Of a DNA stretch of 64,000 nucleotides, positions 1 through 7,466 are shown in pieces (the stretch's first letter is position 1; every line of letters starts with the position of its first letter). The notes under the pieces are model-generated. The model did no database searches. It was not told the DNA's origin and saw only the letters and a list, made by a program, of their open reading frames with translations. This DNA comes from an uncultured Muribaculaceae bacterium (lineage in GTDB: Bacteria > Bacteroidota > Bacteroidia > Bacteroidales > Muribaculaceae). The DNA is taken from the NCBI GenBank assembly GCA_947525975.1, contig CANNVE010000007.1, forward strand, positions 62,001 to 126,000, given 5' to 3'. A program made the translations under genes and the position numbers.

Positions 1-65
1 CGAGTCAACAGATAAGAGTAGAGCAAGTGCACCACCTTAGTGCGTATAAGGACGCGATTTACCAT
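1..65 (-). CDS. nusB: NusB N-terminus (partial, cut by window edge)
   Basis: A leftward reading frame opens at an ATG at 63-65 and runs without a stop to the window edge. It encodes 21 residues beginning MVNRVLIRTKVVHLLYSYLL. This resembles the N-terminus of Bacteroidetes NusB, the transcription antitermination factor that binds boxA RNA with NusE (S10) in rRNA operons. The typical start there is M-I-N-R-V-L-I-R-x-K-V-V-Q. A promoter-like TATCTTTG lies just upstream (89-96), and a hairpin separates the gene from thiL. The call rests on a short N-terminal match recalled from the family, so it is probable rather than certain. Confidence 0.6.
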   Translation of the reverse strand, partial: MVNRVLIRTKVVHLLYSYLLT

Positions 66-88
66 TTTTCAAATTAATTAATGCTCCG

Positions 89-118
89 CAAAGATACGAA
101 TAAAAATCCAAACACAAT
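89..118 (-). promoter_or_regulatory. Promoter for nusB (Bacteroidetes type)
   Basis: On the minus strand a TATCTTTG -7 element (89-96) is preceded by ATTG (115-118) with an 18-nt gap, slightly shorter than the 20 nt seen at other promoters in this window. It lies 24 nt upstream of the nusB start, on the nusB side of the 125-164 hairpin. Confidence 0.45.
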
Positions 119-124
119 ATTTAT

Positions 125-164
125 CGGGCGTAAATTATCTGTTTTGGCAGATAATTTACGCCCG
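125..164. terminator. Perfect 17-bp hairpin between thiL and nusB
   Basis: The arms 125-141 and 148-164 are perfectly complementary over 17 bp, starting CGGGCGTAAATTATCTG, around a 6-nt loop. It lies 42 nt beyond the thiL stop and just upstream of the nusB promoter, so a terminator for the sppA-to-thiL operon is the simplest reading. No U-tract follows in either direction, so the termination role is an inference. Confidence 0.5.
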
Positions 165-206
165 CTGTCAGGCCTTGGGAGCCTTGCGCCCGGCAATGCC
201 TAAAGG

Positions 207-1238
207 TCAGGAGAGCGAATTCCAGCCTTGAGCCCGAAGGCTCATCTCCTGGCCGTCGCGGGTGACCAAGGCCGCCCCAAGCTCAGGCTTCGTGATATAG
301 CCGATCACCTTCACGTCGCCGATGGCGAGCATCTTGTCATGGTCAGTCAGAGGCACAGTGAAGAGCAATTCATAATCCTCGCCGCCGTTGAGAGCCGCTG
401 TCACCAGATTCATGTTAAGCTCCTCGGCCATGACCGCTGTCTGATAATCAATCGGAATGCGGTCTTCGTAGACCCTGCATCCCACATTGCTGTCTTTGCA
501 TATATGCAGCAGCTCGGATGACAGGCCGTCGCTTATGTCCATCATAGACGTCGGCTGTACGCCGGCCTCGCGCAGGGCCTCCACGATGTCGCGGCGAGGC
601 TCGGGCTTAAGCTGTCGCTCAACGAGGTATTCCTTGCCGCCGAAATCAGGGGTGAAGTCTTTGCGCCCGGCCGAAGCCACCTTTTCGCGCTCAAGCAACT
701 GCAGCCCCATATAGGCCGCTCCGAGATTTCCTGAAACGCAGATGATATCGGTCTCTTTGGCTCCGCTGCGTCTCACGGCTTTCCCCTTTTCTACATCACC
801 GATGGCCGTGATGCTGATCACAAGGCCTTGTTTAGAGGCAGTGGTGTCGCCGCCGACAAGGTCTACGCCATATCGCTCACAAGCCAGACGCATGCCTGAA
901 TAAAGATCTTCAAGATGCTCTACGGCGAATCTGGCCGATACGCCAAGCGAAACTGTAATCTGCCGTGGCATGCCGCCCATCGCGTATATGTCTGACAGGT
1001 TGACGGCCACAGCCTTGTAGCCAAGATGCTTGAGCGGCACGTAGGTGAGGTCGAAATGCACTCCCTCGAGAAGAAGATCGGTGCTGACGAGCACCTCTGT
1101 GTCGGGGTAAGACAAGATGGCGCAGTCGTCGCCTATGCCGGCGATCGTTGAAGGATTTTTCGGCTCGATGCCTTTGACGAGCCTGTCGATGAGGCCGAAT
1201 TCTCCCAACTGCGATATTTCTGTTAATTTTTCGTCCAT
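207..1238 (-). CDS. thiL: Thiamine-monophosphate kinase
   Basis: ThiL phosphorylates thiamine monophosphate with ATP to give thiamine diphosphate, the last step of cofactor synthesis, in the cytoplasm. The 343-aa protein shows the AIRS/PurM-like fold signatures in order: GIGDDCAIL near residue 35, the acidic substrate segment DLLLEGVHFDL, NLSDIYAMGG, the metal-binding VGGDTT near residue 130, MDISDGLSSEL and NGGEDYELLFTVP toward the end. Length is normal for the family. It is the last gene of a leftward run with sppA, lpxK and the nucleoside phosphorylase. It is about 53 kb from the thi operon at the other end of the window, so it is probably not under the TPP riboswitch. The start is the ATG at 1238. 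Confidence 0.95.
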   Translation of the reverse strand: MDEKLTEISQLGEFGLIDRLVKGIEPKNPSTIAGIGDDCAILSYPDTEVLVSTDLLLEGVHFDLTYVPLKHLGYKAVAVNLSDIYAMGGMPRQITVSLGVSARFAVEHLEDLYSGMRLACERYGVDLVGGDTTASKQGLVISITAIGDVEKGKAVRRSGAKETDIICVSGNLGAAYMGLQLLEREKVASAGRKDFTPDFGGKEYLVERQLKPEPRRDIVEALREAGVQPTSMMDISDGLSSELLHICKDSNVGCRVYEDRIPIDYQTAVMAEELNMNLVTAALNGGEDYELLFTVPLTDHDKMLAIGDVKVIGYITKPELGAALVTRDGQEMSLRAQGWNSLS

Positions 1239-1327
1239 GATAAAATTAATGTCAAAAACAAATAGTGAATAAGCGAGGATTCAAGCACGCCTATCCACTA
1301 TTGACTATGCGGTGTGAGATTGGAAAA

Positions 1328-2140
1328 TCAAGAGCGGTTGACGAGTTCGCGCATCACCTCCATCATCTTAGGCTGGGCTGCTTCGGCAGCTTTCTGCACC
1401 TCTTCATGAGTGGGCACATCATGCACCTCCTTGCCGCCGAGGTCGGTGATCACCGAAACACCGAAGACACGCATGCCGGCATGGTTGGCCACGATCACCT
1501 CAGGCACTGTCGACATGCCCACAGCGTCGCCGCCGATGATGCGGAAGTATTCGTATTCCGCCGGTGTCTCAAATGTCGGGCCGGGGGTGCCTACGTATAC
1601 GCCGTGCATCACGCGTATGCCCTTCTCCTCGGCAATCTTGTCGGCCAGGCCAATCAGCTCGTGGCTGTAGGCCTCGGTCATGGCAGGGAAGCGCGGGCCA
1701 AGCTCGGCATAGTTCTTTCCGCGGAGGGGATTCTCCGGGAAAAGATTGATATGGTCTGTGATGATCATGATATCGCCCACGATGAAATCCTTGTTCATGC
1801 CGCCGGCGGCGTTTGACACGAAAAGCGTCTCAATGCCAAGAGCCTTCATCACGCGCACGGGAAATGTCACCTGCTTCATGTCATATCCCTCATAGTAATG
1901 GAAGCGGCCCTGCATGGCCATGACCTTCTTATCGCCGAGGCGTCCGAAAATCAGATTGCCGCTGTGTCCCTCCACTGTCGACACAGGGAAGTTGGGTATC
2001 TGCGAATAGGGGATGTATTTCTTGTCTTCGATGTGGTCTACGAGAGCGCCGAGGCCTGTGCCGAGGATAATGGCGGTCTTGGGCATCTCATCTACTTGCG
2101 AACGGATGTAGTCAGCCGTCTGTTTGATTGTTTCAAGCAT
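1328..2140 (-). CDS. Purine nucleoside phosphorylase
   Basis: This enzyme splits inosine or guanosine with phosphate into the base and ribose-1-phosphate for purine salvage. The 270-aa protein matches the trimeric PNP type. It shows ILGTGLG near residue 25, the phosphate-contacting GRFHYYEGY near 80, VSNAAGGMN, the purine-site FETPAEYE and GMSTVPEV near 200, and ITDLGG late in the chain. It lies between lpxK (41 nt upstream) and thiL (89 nt downstream) on the same strand and is probably cotranscribed. A xanthosine or MTA preference cannot be excluded from sequence, but the E-x-x-x-x and N-A-A-G-G pattern fits inosine/guanosine PNP. Confidence 0.93.
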   Translation of the reverse strand: MLETIKQTADYIRSQVDEMPKTAIILGTGLGALVDHIEDKKYIPYSQIPNFPVSTVEGHSGNLIFGRLGDKKVMAMQGRFHYYEGYDMKQVTFPVRVMKALGIETLFVSNAAGGMNKDFIVGDIMIITDHINLFPENPLRGKNYAELGPRFPAMTEAYSHELIGLADKIAEEKGIRVMHGVYVGTPGPTFETPAEYEYFRIIGGDAVGMSTVPEVIVANHAGMRVFGVSVITDLGGKEVHDVPTHEEVQKAAEAAQPKMMEVMRELVNRS

Positions 2141-2181
2141 TTTAACTGGGTTTTAGTTATGATAATCGTAAACAATTACGC

Positions 2182-3285
2182 TCACTGTTTTGTTTGCGGG
2201 CGCTTGGCCTTTATGAGCCTGCGCACAGCCTCGATAAATGTCTGCGCTTCGCCTCGCATCATCTCCACCTGCACCGGCAGGTAGTAGACGTAGGGTTTTA
2301 GGTCATGCGGGAAATAAGGGCAATTGATCATGCGCACGGCATCCTTCTCGGTGGTGATCAGGAATTTGCGCTTGGCCTCCATCGTGTCGAATCTCTGCTG
2401 CAGCAAAGCGGTGTCTTTCTTGCTGAACGAATGGTGGTCAGGGAAGATATTGACCCTCACCTTCGCCTTGAAATGCTTGATGAAGCGCACAAAGGGCTTG
2501 GGATTGCCTATGCCAGCCACAGCGAGCACCATGTCGTCGGCCGAGAGCCAGTCGAGCGACGGAGCCACCGACGGAGCTATGTCAGGGAATACCGGCATAA
2601 GCTTGCCGTAGACGAATTTCGAGAAGAAAAGCGACTGGAAGGGAAGCAAGGAGAGATTCTCTTCGAAGATGCGGTAGTCAAGCGCCGTAATTTTCTCCGG
2701 GCATTTAGTGGCCACCACTATGTCTGCCCTATGGGCGCCCCCCTTGGGCTCGCGCAGATGCCCGTAAGGCAGAATAGAGTCTTCGAAGTACGGACGATTA
2801 TACTCTGTGAGAAGAATAGACACCGTAGCCTTGACATAGCGATGCTGGAATGCGTCGTCAAGCACCACAAGGTCTATCCGCGGATCTATGCGCAGAAGCT
2901 CGGAAATGCCCGATACGCGGTCTTCGCACACCGCCACAGGCACCTCACAGCCAAATTTGTGGTAGATCTGGTATGGCTCGTCGCCGATGTCGGCGGGAGT
3001 GCTGCGCTTTGTGGCCATCACGAAGCCGGAGGTCGACCTCTTGTATCCGCGGCTGAGCACCGCCAGATGGAAACTATGGCGCAACTCCCCTACCACGTAT
3101 TCCACGTGAGGCGTCTTGCCGGTGCCTCCGGCGCAAAGATTGCCCACGCCAATGGTAGGGATGTCAAACTCCTTCTCCTTAAGGATCTTGAAGTCAAACA
3201 ACCAATTGCGCATCACCACTCCCGTGCCGTAAATGCCCGAAAGCGGCAAAAGCAATATTTTGGCCAGCCAACCTTTCCTTTTCAT
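2182..3285 (-). CDS. lpxK: Tetraacyldisaccharide 4'-kinase
   Basis: LpxK phosphorylates the 4' position of the tetraacyldisaccharide to make lipid IVA in lipid A synthesis, at the inner face of the inner membrane. The 367-aa protein has a hydrophobic N-terminal segment (residues 8-28), a P-loop variant VGNLCAGGTGKTPH near 47-60, and the family motif DDAFQHRYV near 142. Length is normal for Bacteroidetes LpxK. It follows sppA by 83 nt and precedes the nucleoside phosphorylase, an order familiar from Bacteroidales. Confidence 0.93.
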   Translation of the reverse strand: MKRKGWLAKILLLPLSGIYGTGVVMRNWLFDFKILKEKEFDIPTIGVGNLCAGGTGKTPHVEYVVGELRHSFHLAVLSRGYKRSTSGFVMATKRSTPADIGDEPYQIYHKFGCEVPVAVCEDRVSGISELLRIDPRIDLVVLDDAFQHRYVKATVSILLTEYNRPYFEDSILPYGHLREPKGGAHRADIVVATKCPEKITALDYRIFEENLSLLPFQSLFFSKFVYGKLMPVFPDIAPSVAPSLDWLSADDMVLAVAGIGNPKPFVRFIKHFKAKVRVNIFPDHHSFSKKDTALLQQRFDTMEAKRKFLITTEKDAVRMINCPYFPHDLKPYVYYLPVQVEMMRGEAQTFIEAVRRLIKAKRPQTKQ

Positions 3286-3368
3286 CTTGCCAAAGAAAAA
3301 AACGCGTCAGTATGGTAAAAAATTATCAATCTCTCAGGCGCGGCGCGCCTACATTGCTCTCATCCCGG

Positions 3369-5126
3369 TCACTCGATCACGAGATAGTCCATGCGCGCCT
3401 GCACGGGGTGCATATCCATAAGGTACTCGGCGAAACGCTTCATGCGGGCCATCTCTGCGTATGTCTTCGAGCCGGCATACTCCATGCTGTTGAGGCTGCC
3501 GAGGAGCACCTTGCGCCAATCTTCATCGTCAGTGGGATAGCATACGTATCTGTCAGCGTCGATGTCAAGCTCTTTGGCCATGGCCGACACGGCGTCATGG
3601 AGAGTGCCGAGATCATCGACAAGACCTATCTTCAGCGCAGTGGTTCCGTCCCATACGCGGCCGCCGCCAATGGCCTTGACCGAATCCTGGGGGATCTGGC
3701 GGCCCTCGGCCACCCTCGATGTGAAGGTCTCATAGCCGCGCTCCACATAGGATTGCATGGCGGCGTATTGGCGCTCTGTCATCGGCTCGGTGAAAGTCGG
3801 GAAATTTGCGTTGGGCGACGAAGCCACCGACTCAAATGCAAGACCGAGCTTGTCGGTGAGCAGCTTGTTGGCATTGGGGATCATGCCAAATATGCCAATT
3901 GATCCGGTGAGGGTGGTCGGGTCGGCGTAAATGCGGTCGGCGCCACACGAAATATAATATCCGCCCGAAGCGGCATAGTCGCCCATCGACACGTAGAAGG
4001 GCTTGCCGCTCTCCTTGAACTTCTCAAGCGCATGCCAGATCTGCTCTGACGCGAATGCGCTGCCACCGCCTGAATTCACGCGAAGCACCAGGCCTATCAC
4101 CTTGTCATTCTGCGCGAGGCTGGCTATTTCGGGCACCAGCAAGTCGTCGACAATGCCTTCTTTGCCGGAATCTACAATATCGCCTACGGCATAAAGAACC
4201 GCTATGTGCTTTTTGCCGCCTGCCTTTTTGCCTTTGGTCGACATATAGGTCGAGGGAGAAATCAAAGGCAGCTTGTCATCCTTGTCGATGCCTATCCTTT
4301 CGCGGATGAGGTCTTCCACTTCAGAGCGGTATTTAAGCTCATTGACAATCTTGCGGTCAACGTATGCTTCCGGGGCCCATGTGAATGACAGGCTGTCGGC
4401 CCACATGCCCACCTGATCCTCGCTCACGTTGCGGGCCGAGGCTATGTCCGAAGCCATGCAGTCCCAGAGCTGATTGACAAAAATGGAGGTCTGCAGCCTG
4501 CTTGGCTCGCTCATGCTCGTGCGTATGTAAGGCTCGACCGCGCTCTTGAACGATCCCACCTTGAACACCTGCACCTCCACGCCGGCCTTCTCAAGCAGGC
4601 CCGTGAAGAAAACTGTCTGCACTCCGAGGCCGTGGACATTCACGCTGCCAACGGGGTTAAGGTATACCACATCGGCAAGCGACGCCATGTAATAATCGCC
4701 CTGCTCATAACTGTCGGCGTAAGCGTAGATTTTCTTTCCTGACTTCTTGAAGTCTTTTAGGGCGGCCACCACTTCTGACCGCGATGCGATGCCCATGGCA
4801 GCGCCATTGCAGTTGATGTATATGGCCTTTATTTTCTTATCATTGGCAGCGAGCCTGATGGCCGAAACCATGTCAGAAAGGCACTCCGAAGCCAGCTCAG
4901 TGCCGTTGAGCACGTCATAGATGTTGAATTGCGCGGGTCGCTCGGGTATGTTGCCCGAAAGATTCAGATAGAGGATTCCCTCTGTAGGAGTAGCCTCTAC
5001 ATTAGAGCCCACAGCCTTGGCGATTGACGCTACAAGGCCTACCATAAGCACAAACCCGAATATGATGATCGATAACCAGAGGCCGGCCATGGTGCCGAGC
5101 ATGGAGATAAAGAAACGCTTCAACAT
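3369..5126 (-). CDS. sppA: Signal peptide peptidase SppA (67K type)
   Basis: SppA is a membrane-anchored serine/lysine protease that degrades signal peptides left after secretion. The 585-aa length is that of the double-domain form. One N-terminal membrane segment spans residues 10-38. The catalytic Lys sits in KVGSFKSAVEPY near residue 193, matching Lys209 of the E. coli enzyme, and the nucleophile Ser is in GDYAASGGYYIS in the second domain, followed by LTGSIGIFG. The start is the ATG at 5126. It heads the leftward run sppA-lpxK-pnp-thiL and has a -7-like element upstream at 5158-5165. Confidence 0.95.
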   Translation of the reverse strand: MLKRFFISMLGTMAGLWLSIIIFGFVLMVGLVASIAKAVGSNVEATPTEGILYLNLSGNIPERPAQFNIYDVLNGTELASECLSDMVSAIRLAANDKKIKAIYINCNGAAMGIASRSEVVAALKDFKKSGKKIYAYADSYEQGDYYMASLADVVYLNPVGSVNVHGLGVQTVFFTGLLEKAGVEVQVFKVGSFKSAVEPYIRTSMSEPSRLQTSIFVNQLWDCMASDIASARNVSEDQVGMWADSLSFTWAPEAYVDRKIVNELKYRSEVEDLIRERIGIDKDDKLPLISPSTYMSTKGKKAGGKKHIAVLYAVGDIVDSGKEGIVDDLLVPEIASLAQNDKVIGLVLRVNSGGGSAFASEQIWHALEKFKESGKPFYVSMGDYAASGGYYISCGADRIYADPTTLTGSIGIFGMIPNANKLLTDKLGLAFESVASSPNANFPTFTEPMTERQYAAMQSYVERGYETFTSRVAEGRQIPQDSVKAIGGGRVWDGTTALKIGLVDDLGTLHDAVSAMAKELDIDADRYVCYPTDDEDWRKVLLGSLNSMEYAGSKTYAEMARMKRFAEYLMDMHPVQARMDYLVIE

Positions 5127-5157
5127 CTTTTTTATGTCTATTTATACTATTAAGTCA

Positions 5158-5165
5158 CAAAGTTA
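5158..5165 (-). promoter_or_regulatory. -7 element of sppA promoter
   Basis: TAACTTTG on the minus strand, 31 nt upstream of the sppA ATG, matches the Bacteroidetes TAnnTTTG element. No TTG is present at the expected 20-nt spacing, so this is a partial match. Confidence 0.35.
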
Positions 5166-5214
5166 ATAAATATTTCTATTAAATTAACGATGTGACCCGA
5201 TTTTTTTTATCAAT

Positions 5215-5955
5215 TCAGTGAAATGCGGCCTCAGCCTGCCTGAGCGATTCAGGCTTGCCCACGTCAAACCACCTGTATGGGCTTGTTGGCTCGTACCCTT
5301 CTATCCTCAATTCACCGCATGCGCTGATGTAAAATGGCATTATCGGAAACTCGACTCTGCCATCGGCATAAGCCTCAATAGACGCGAACACAGACGGCGA
5401 CAACACATGCACGCCGCCGAAAGCGCGCCGCCGAAAGCCTGCATCCGCGCAATCGCCTTCGGGCATGCGCACCTCGCCAGTTTTGACGTTGGTCCATCCC
5501 CTCATGCGGCCATCGCCGTCAATCAGAAGATAACGGCTTGTGTCACGCTCCGCCACAAGCAGAGTGGCGTCAGCGCCCCGGGCCTCATGACGGCGCATCA
5601 TGTCGCGCAGGTCAAAATCGGTGATGATATCAGCGTTGTGCACAAGCACAGGACCATCGCCCGACAGCAATTTTCCGGCGGCCAGTATTCCGCCGCCGGT
5701 ATCGAGCAGACGGGCCGACTCATCGCTTATGGCAATGTCGAGGCCAAAATCACCATTGGCCCGCAGAAAGTCAATGATCTGGCCAGAGAAATGATGCACA
5801 TTGACCACAACGCGCCTTATGCCGGCATCCTTAAGCTTTAGGATCACCCTCTGCAGCATGGGCACCCCTCCCACCGGCACCAGCGCCTTGGGGTGCTCAA
5901 GCGTGAAAGGCTTCAGCCGGGTGCCAAGCCCTGCGGCAAATATCAGGGCCTCCAT
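5215..5955 (-). CDS. Sugar-1-phosphate nucleotidyltransferase (MurU-like)
   Basis: A 246-aa single-domain nucleotidyltransferase that joins a sugar-1-phosphate to an NTP. The N-terminal signature is ALIFAAGLGTRLKPFTLEHP with K24-A-L-V-P-V-G-G, and the metal-binding aspartate is in HNADIITDFDL near residue 110. It lacks the C-terminal hexapeptide repeats of GlmU-type enzymes. Size and neighbour fit MurU, which makes UDP-MurNAc in cell-wall recycling. A mannose-1-phosphate guanylyltransferase role is the main alternative. Its ATG overlaps the stop of the kinase gene by one base (TGATG), which implies translational coupling. An in-frame TTG lies one codon earlier. Confidence 0.85.
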   Translation of the reverse strand: MEALIFAAGLGTRLKPFTLEHPKALVPVGGVPMLQRVILKLKDAGIRRVVVNVHHFSGQIIDFLRANGDFGLDIAISDESARLLDTGGGILAAGKLLSGDGPVLVHNADIITDFDLRDMMRRHEARGADATLLVAERDTSRYLLIDGDGRMRGWTNVKTGEVRMPEGDCADAGFRRRAFGGVHVLSPSVFASIEAYADGRVEFPIMPFYISACGELRIEGYEPTSPYRWFDVGKPESLRQAEAAFH

Positions 5956-7394
5956 CAAGAGCGCGGCTTGAATTCCTGCTCTATGTCTTGCTCACGGTGC
6001 ACGAGCTCGACCTTGACGTTGAACTTCTTGTTGATATGCTCGGCAAGGTGCTGCGCGCAATAGACTGATCGGTGCTGGCCGCCGGTGCATCCGAAAGCCA
6101 CCATCAGATTGGTGAATCCGCGCTCCACATACCGCTTCACCGTAGAGTCGACGAGCGAGTAGCAGTGATCGAGAAATACGGTGATCTCGCCGTCATCCTC
6201 AAGAAACTTTATCACTTGCGGATCAAGGCCCGTGAACGGCTTATAGCGCTCATATTTGCCCGGATTGTTGACGGCTCGGCAGTCAAACACATATCCGCCG
6301 CCATTGCCGGTGGTGTCTGACGGTATGCCTTTCTTGTAGGCAAAGCTCATCACCTTCACTGTCAGCGCCTTCTTCTGCAACACATCGCTAAACTGCTTCA
6401 TTTCGGTGAGGCGGCGCAGAAGGTCGTCGAGATAAGGGTATTCGGCAAAGGGCTTTTTGAGCAGATCGCGCAGATTGGCTATGGCGAAGGGCACACTCTG
6501 CAGGAAATGGGGCTTTTTCTCGAAATATCCCCGGAAACCATAGGCTCCGAGCACCTGCATGGTGCGGAACAGCACGAAATGGCGCAGCTGCTCCATGAAA
6601 TAGTCATAGTCAACAGGCTTATAGCGGCTGAGACTGTCGACATACTCGTTTATGAGCTCATTACGCAGGCTCTCGGGAAAGTTGGCCTTGGCCTGCCAAA
6701 GAAATGAAGCCACATCATAGAAGAACGGTCCCTTGCGGCCTCCCTGGAAGTCGATGAACCACGGCTCGCCATCCTTAATCATGACGTTGCGGCTCTGGAA
6801 ATCGCGGTACATAAACGTGCTCGACTTGCTGCGCATGAGCACCTCCGCCAATGCCTGGAAGTCGTCTTCAAGCCTGTCTTCGAGAAATTCTATCCCGGTG
6901 GCCTTGAGGAAGCAATATTTGAAATAATTGAGGTCCCACATTATGCTGCGCACGTCAAACTCGATCGGCGGATAGCACTTGCTGAATTTCAGGCCTACCG
7001 CTCCGGCGAACTGCACGTCGGGGAGGCGGCGTATCGTCTTGACGAGAAGGGCCTTTTCCTCGGCCGAGAATGCGCGCGTCACGCGCCCCTTCTCAATAGC
7101 GTTGAACAGCAGAGTGTCGCCAAGATCCTGCTGCAGATAAGTCAGATGGTCATCGCTCACGGCGGCAATCTTTGGCACGGCGATGCCGCGCTTTTCAAAA
7201 TGCTCGTCGAGATATATGAATGCTTCGTTTTCTTCCCTGCAGGTGCCCAACACCCCAATGAGTGAATCCTGCCCGGGAGCCTGCAGCCGGAAATACCGGC
7301 GGTTGGAGCCCGAAGAAGGCAATTCCTCTATTGAGGCCGGCTCCACGCCCACGGTAGAGGCGTAGAGCTTGGCGAGACTTGATTCGGCTGTCAT
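5955..7394 (-). CDS. AmgK-like sugar kinase fused to RapZ C-terminal domain
   Basis: A two-domain protein of 479 aa. Residues 1-340 form an aminoglycoside-phosphotransferase fold. The Brenner motif is YRDFQSRN (196-203, Tyr replacing the usual His) and the metal-binding motif is DFQGG (215-219). This is the family of AmgK, the anomeric MurNAc/GlcNAc kinase. Residues 346-479 match the C-terminal domain of RapZ, including AFGCTGGQHRSVY (433-445), which corresponds to the GCTGGKHRSVY of the E. coli protein that binds glucosamine-6-phosphate and small RNA. The RapZ N-terminal P-loop domain is absent. The gene is translationally coupled to the MurU-like gene. The kinase substrate and the role of the RapZ part are inferences. 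Confidence 0.85.
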   Translation of the reverse strand: MTAESSLAKLYASTVGVEPASIEELPSSGSNRRYFRLQAPGQDSLIGVLGTCREENEAFIYLDEHFEKRGIAVPKIAAVSDDHLTYLQQDLGDTLLFNAIEKGRVTRAFSAEEKALLVKTIRRLPDVQFAGAVGLKFSKCYPPIEFDVRSIMWDLNYFKYCFLKATGIEFLEDRLEDDFQALAEVLMRSKSSTFMYRDFQSRNVMIKDGEPWFIDFQGGRKGPFFYDVASFLWQAKANFPESLRNELINEYVDSLSRYKPVDYDYFMEQLRHFVLFRTMQVLGAYGFRGYFEKKPHFLQSVPFAIANLRDLLKKPFAEYPYLDDLLRRLTEMKQFSDVLQKKALTVKVMSFAYKKGIPSDTTGNGGGYVFDCRAVNNPGKYERYKPFTGLDPQVIKFLEDDGEITVFLDHCYSLVDSTVKRYVERGFTNLMVAFGCTGGQHRSVYCAQHLAEHINKKFNVKVELVHREQDIEQEFKPRS

Positions 7395-7466
7395 TTGCTT
7401 TATTTAAAATGTCTTTGTTTTTATGTTTTGAAAAAAAATCAGCGGCCATTGGCTGCCCGGCCGGCT

